Assembly: GCA_002367695.1 (NCBI GenBank)
Contig: DFDK01000099.1
Span: 15,780 to 23,181, forward strand
Direction of reading: 5' to 3'
From: Acidimicrobium sp. UBA3029
GTDB taxonomy: Bacteria > Actinomycetota > Acidimicrobiia > Acidimicrobiales > Ilumatobacteraceae
DNA: 7,402 nucleotides
A program made the position numbers and the translations under genes. Under the pieces are notes generated by a model. The model did no database searches. It was not told where the DNA came from and saw only the letters and a list, made by a program, of their open reading frames with translations. Below are positions 5,809-7,402 of this stretch, one piece after another; position 1 is the stretch's first letter, and every line of letters starts with the position of its first letter.

Positions 5809-6837
5809 TTATGAGTGCCGAAGTATGGGCGCAACGGGAATGGCGTTTTGAAGGGCCGATTGTTCGGCTGCTTGCATGATTGCCACGACATTGCGAGATT
5901 GTAATGCATTAACTTCCATTGGAATTTCGTTGTTGATGTACTCAACGATTGAGCGGTGGAATTCGTGCGGAGCAAGCGGCTGCAACGGTGCAACTCGCGA
6001 GGTTCCATCAATGTGATGCACTGTCAGTATCGCGGGCAAGTCGGCAACCGCTGGTTCGCCAGCTGGGTCCCAATCTCCAATGATTGCTCCCTGCGTGCCC
6101 AGCACATAAAACTTGGGTTTGCGAGCAGCCGCAAGATCGGAATGAACAAAAGTTGCTTGCTTGCCCGTCGTGAATGTCACCGTGACATGGGCATGGTCGG
6201 CATTTGTTGCATGTGTCCATACGCGCTTATGGTTTTGTCCGCTGACATGAGCTACATCATCCGGAATGATGTTCAGAATCTGATCGAGAAAATGACTGCC
6301 CCAGTCGAAAATTGCTCCACCAGATACTTCGGCATTTGAGTGCCAATAATCGCATGGTCGTGAATACCCACCAACAAAACTGTCATAGTGATACACGTCG
6401 CCAATTTCGCCCGAGCGAATGATTTGACGCATTGTCACAAAGTCATCGTCAAACCTGCGGTTCTGATACACCACAAGCATGAGGTTTTTACTTGAAGCAA
6501 GCTCAATTAACTCGTCGCACTGATCGGCAGTAAGTGCCATTGGCTTCTCAAGCACAACATGAATGCCGCGTGAAAGTGATTCTTTTGCCCACAGAAAATG
6601 ACTATTTGGCGGGGTCGAGATAACAACAAGATCAAGAAGTCCAGAATCCAACATCTCGGTTGCATCGCTAAATGTTGATGCATTTGGTGCAAGTTCGAGT
6701 GCTGCAGCAACCCGCTCTGGGTTCGTGTCGCACACGGCCATCAGTTCGAGACCAGCCGTATTTTGGGTCGCAATATTGTGCTCGTGCCCAATTGCCCCAT
6801 ACGCAAGGAGTCCAACGCGGATTGGGCCGTTATTCAT
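5809..6837 (-). CDS. Gfo/Idh/MocA-family NAD-dependent oxidoreductase (first of tandem pair)
   Basis: This 342-residue dehydrogenase has a Rossmann start, VGLLAYGAIG (8-17). The acidic end of beta-2, AVCD (34-37), favours NAD(H), unlike its neighbour. EKPMA (97-101) contains the conserved Lys98. YQNRRFDDDF (124-133) and GGAIFDWGSHFLDQ (173-186), with D178 and H182, resemble the YdgJ/inositol-dehydrogenase-like branch. The substrate is likely a cyclitol or sugar, not determined. The start may be the GTG at 6840 or the adjacent ATG at 6837; the ATG is given. No ribosome binding site stands at normal distance (GAGAG lies about 15 bases away), so leaderless or coupled translation is possible. A small minus-strand reading frame ends at 6830, overlapping this start. 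The two dehydrogenases are only distantly alike, so the pair is not a recent duplication. Confidence 0.88.
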   Translation of the reverse strand: MNNGPIRVGLLAYGAIGHEHNIATQNTAGLELMAVCDTNPERVAAALELAPNASTFSDATEMLDSGLLDLVVISTPPNSHFLWAKESLSRGIHVVLEKPMALTADQCDELIELASSKNLMLVVYQNRRFDDDFVTMRQIIRSGEIGDVYHYDSFVGGYSRPCDYWHSNAEVSGGAIFDWGSHFLDQILNIIPDDVAHVSGQNHKRVWTHATNADHAHVTVTFTTGKQATFVHSDLAAARKPKFYVLGTQGAIIGDWDPAGEPAVADLPAILTVHHIDGTSRVAPLQPLAPHEFHRSIVEYINNEIPMEVNALQSRNVVAIMQAAEQSALQNAIPVAPILRHS

Positions 6838-6994
6838 CACTAAATAGGTTATCTCTCACCGCAATGAACAGGTTGTGACTGGAGGCATTCTTCTTGATGG
6901 TGAGTTGCTGGCGACGGAGCATGATGCCATCACCCGGTCTGAGGATGAGTTTTTCAAAAAGTCGTCCGAACGGAAGTTTGATTTGTGACCGCAT
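6830..6994 (-). CDS. possible small protein upstream of, and overlapping, the oxidoreductase
   Basis: A minus-strand frame runs from an ATG at 6992-6994 to a TAA at 6830-6832 and encodes 54 residues. They begin MRSQIKLPFGRLFEKLILRP and end RDNLFSDE. The TAA overlaps the ATG of the oxidoreductase (ATGAATAA), the geometry of translational coupling. There is no convincing ribosome binding site. The same frame, read further upstream, gives a protein-like stretch (KLHFTLAYELRDDPQ) broken by a TGA at 7013-7015, so this could instead be the tail of a decayed gene. The plus strand of the same bases is also open, with codons exactly opposed, so one of the two readings is a mirror image of the other. 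Confidence is low. Confidence 0.27.
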   Translation of the reverse strand: MRSQIKLPFGRLFEKLILRPGDGIMLRRQQLTIKKNASSHNLFIAVRDNLFSDE

Positions 6995-7218
6995 GCGTGT
7001 CGCTAAGCGAGTTCACTGTGGATCATCACGCAACTCGTACGCGAGAGTGAAGTGCAGTTTGGGGTTTTTCTTACCGAGAGTTCCTCAAAGAAGTAGCAGA
7101 TGCGGGCACCCTCATATTTGCGACAACAGATGTAGGAACGGCACATGAAGAACACCCATTGTGGCTGAGTGTCGATATTGACGGAGGCGCCCTACGTCAA
7201 ACCATCAATATTGATTGA
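6848..7218 (+). pseudogene. probable decayed coding sequence of unknown family
   Basis: Two protein-like plus-strand segments lie in different phases. The first (6848-6988) contains VVTGGILLDGELLATEHDAI and ends at TGA. The second (7051-7218) contains EFLKEVADAGTLIFATT and HPLWLSVDIDGGALRQTI and ends at TGA 7216-7218. Both are rich in codons starting with G or A, as in genuine genes here, but neither has a good start codon or ribosome binding site. Stops at 6986 and 7048 and a phase change interrupt any single reading. The final segment is vaguely like the effector domain of LacI-type regulators, which often sit next to sugar dehydrogenases, but this is only a guess. The opposite strand is also open in part. 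Decay of one gene explains the pattern best; sequencing error is an alternative. Confidence 0.33.
7171..7215. repeat. pair of similar 12-bp palindromes 33 bp apart
   Basis: GTCGATATTGAC at 7171-7182 is a near-perfect palindrome, and ATCAATATTGAT at 7204-7215 is a perfect one. They share the core ATATTGA and are 33 bp apart, close to three turns of the helix, on the upstream side of the plus-strand gene starting at 7270. This is the geometry of a tandem operator. Both also fall in the end of the decayed coding stretch (codons for VDID and INID), so chance is possible. Confidence 0.3.
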
Positions 7219-7269
7219 TTACGGTACTTTGGCTGTTAGTAGCCTCTATGTAGGTTTATAGGTATATAG

Positions 7270-7402
7270 ATGACGCAAGATGTGGCAGCGAATTTGCATC
7301 ATGTTTTACGTCATCCCAGCCCCCGTCGGGCCGGTAGAAAACCCCGAACCCCCAGCTCAGATGGGGTGCGCGATCAGGGTTGGGAACGGATTTCGTCGAT
7401 TT
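7270..7402 (+). CDS. N-terminal part of an unidentified protein (partial)
   Basis: An ATG at 7270 opens a frame that stays open to the end of the window, 44 codons. The protein starts MTQDVAANLHHVLRHPSP, continues with a basic, proline-rich segment (RRAGRKPRTPSSDG) and reaches WERISSI at the edge. A basic disordered start followed by a helix of this type is common at the front of TetR-like DNA-binding proteins, but the diagnostic helix-turn-helix would lie beyond the window, so no family is claimed. The sequence just before the ATG is AT-rich (TATAGGTATATAG, 7258-7270) with no ribosome binding site, which would suit a leaderless message. Local G+C rises sharply from about 7310 compared with the bases before it. 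Confidence 0.4.
   Translation, partial: MTQDVAANLHHVLRHPSPRRAGRKPRTPSSDGVRDQGWERISSI

Noticed and set aside
6894..7148. Plus-strand open frame of 84 codons starting MMVSCWRRS
   Set aside because: The composition is Arg, Ser and Cys-heavy with no domain pattern, and it is out of phase with the more protein-like segments in the same bases.
7320..7402. C-rich and G-rich end of the window as a tRNA or structured RNA
   Set aside because: Only a five-pair stem (CCCCA/TGGGG) could be drawn and no T-loop or acceptor pairing was found; an open reading frame covers it.

Overview
The window looks like a stretch of a bacterial chromosome of roughly 50% G+C with tightly packed genes. The small MCR...CGKASWAGCG cysteine-rich protein and the general gene style suggest an actinobacterium, perhaps an aquatic Acidimicrobiia-like lineage. 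That placement is inference; there is no rRNA or other marker gene to confirm it. No CRISPR array, tRNA, rRNA or intact insertion sequence was seen.

Left part, plus strand (1-2081): the tail of an unidentified gene, a 58-residue cysteine-rich protein, a classical thioredoxin (WCGPC) and, 15 bases later, a thymidine phosphorylase very like E. coli DeoA. The last two are probably one transcript. A convergent gap of about 105 bases follows.

Middle part (2187-3938): a compact, divergently arranged set. On the minus strand a DUF1330-type protein is followed after 3 bases by an HD-domain protein that keeps the six-ligand pattern of mixed-valent diiron oxygenases (PhnZ, TmpB and MIOX type). On the plus strand, only 33 bases away, is a taurine dioxygenase (TauD) with all Fe and 2-oxoglutarate ligands. 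Pairing a 2-oxoglutarate-dependent oxygenase with an HD-type diiron oxygenase is the logic of PhnY/PhnZ and TmpA/TmpB. Here the first partner is TauD-like and the presumed substrate-pocket residues of the HD protein are changed, so this may be an undescribed two-oxygenase route acting on a sulfonate or related compound. This is the most interesting part of the window.

Right part, minus strand (3931-6837): read right to left, two adjacent Gfo/Idh/MocA-family NAD(P)-dependent sugar-type dehydrogenases (3-base gap), a four-helix membrane protein 17 bases on, and after about 106 bases a small coiled-coil protein with a C-terminal membrane anchor, whose end overlaps the tauD end by 8 bases. The first three genes look like one operon for oxidation of a sugar, cyclitol or similar polyol.

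Far right (6841-7402): a stretch that looks coding on both strands but is broken by stops and a phase change, probably a decayed gene. It is followed by two similar 12-bp near-palindromes and then the start of a plus-strand gene that runs off the window.
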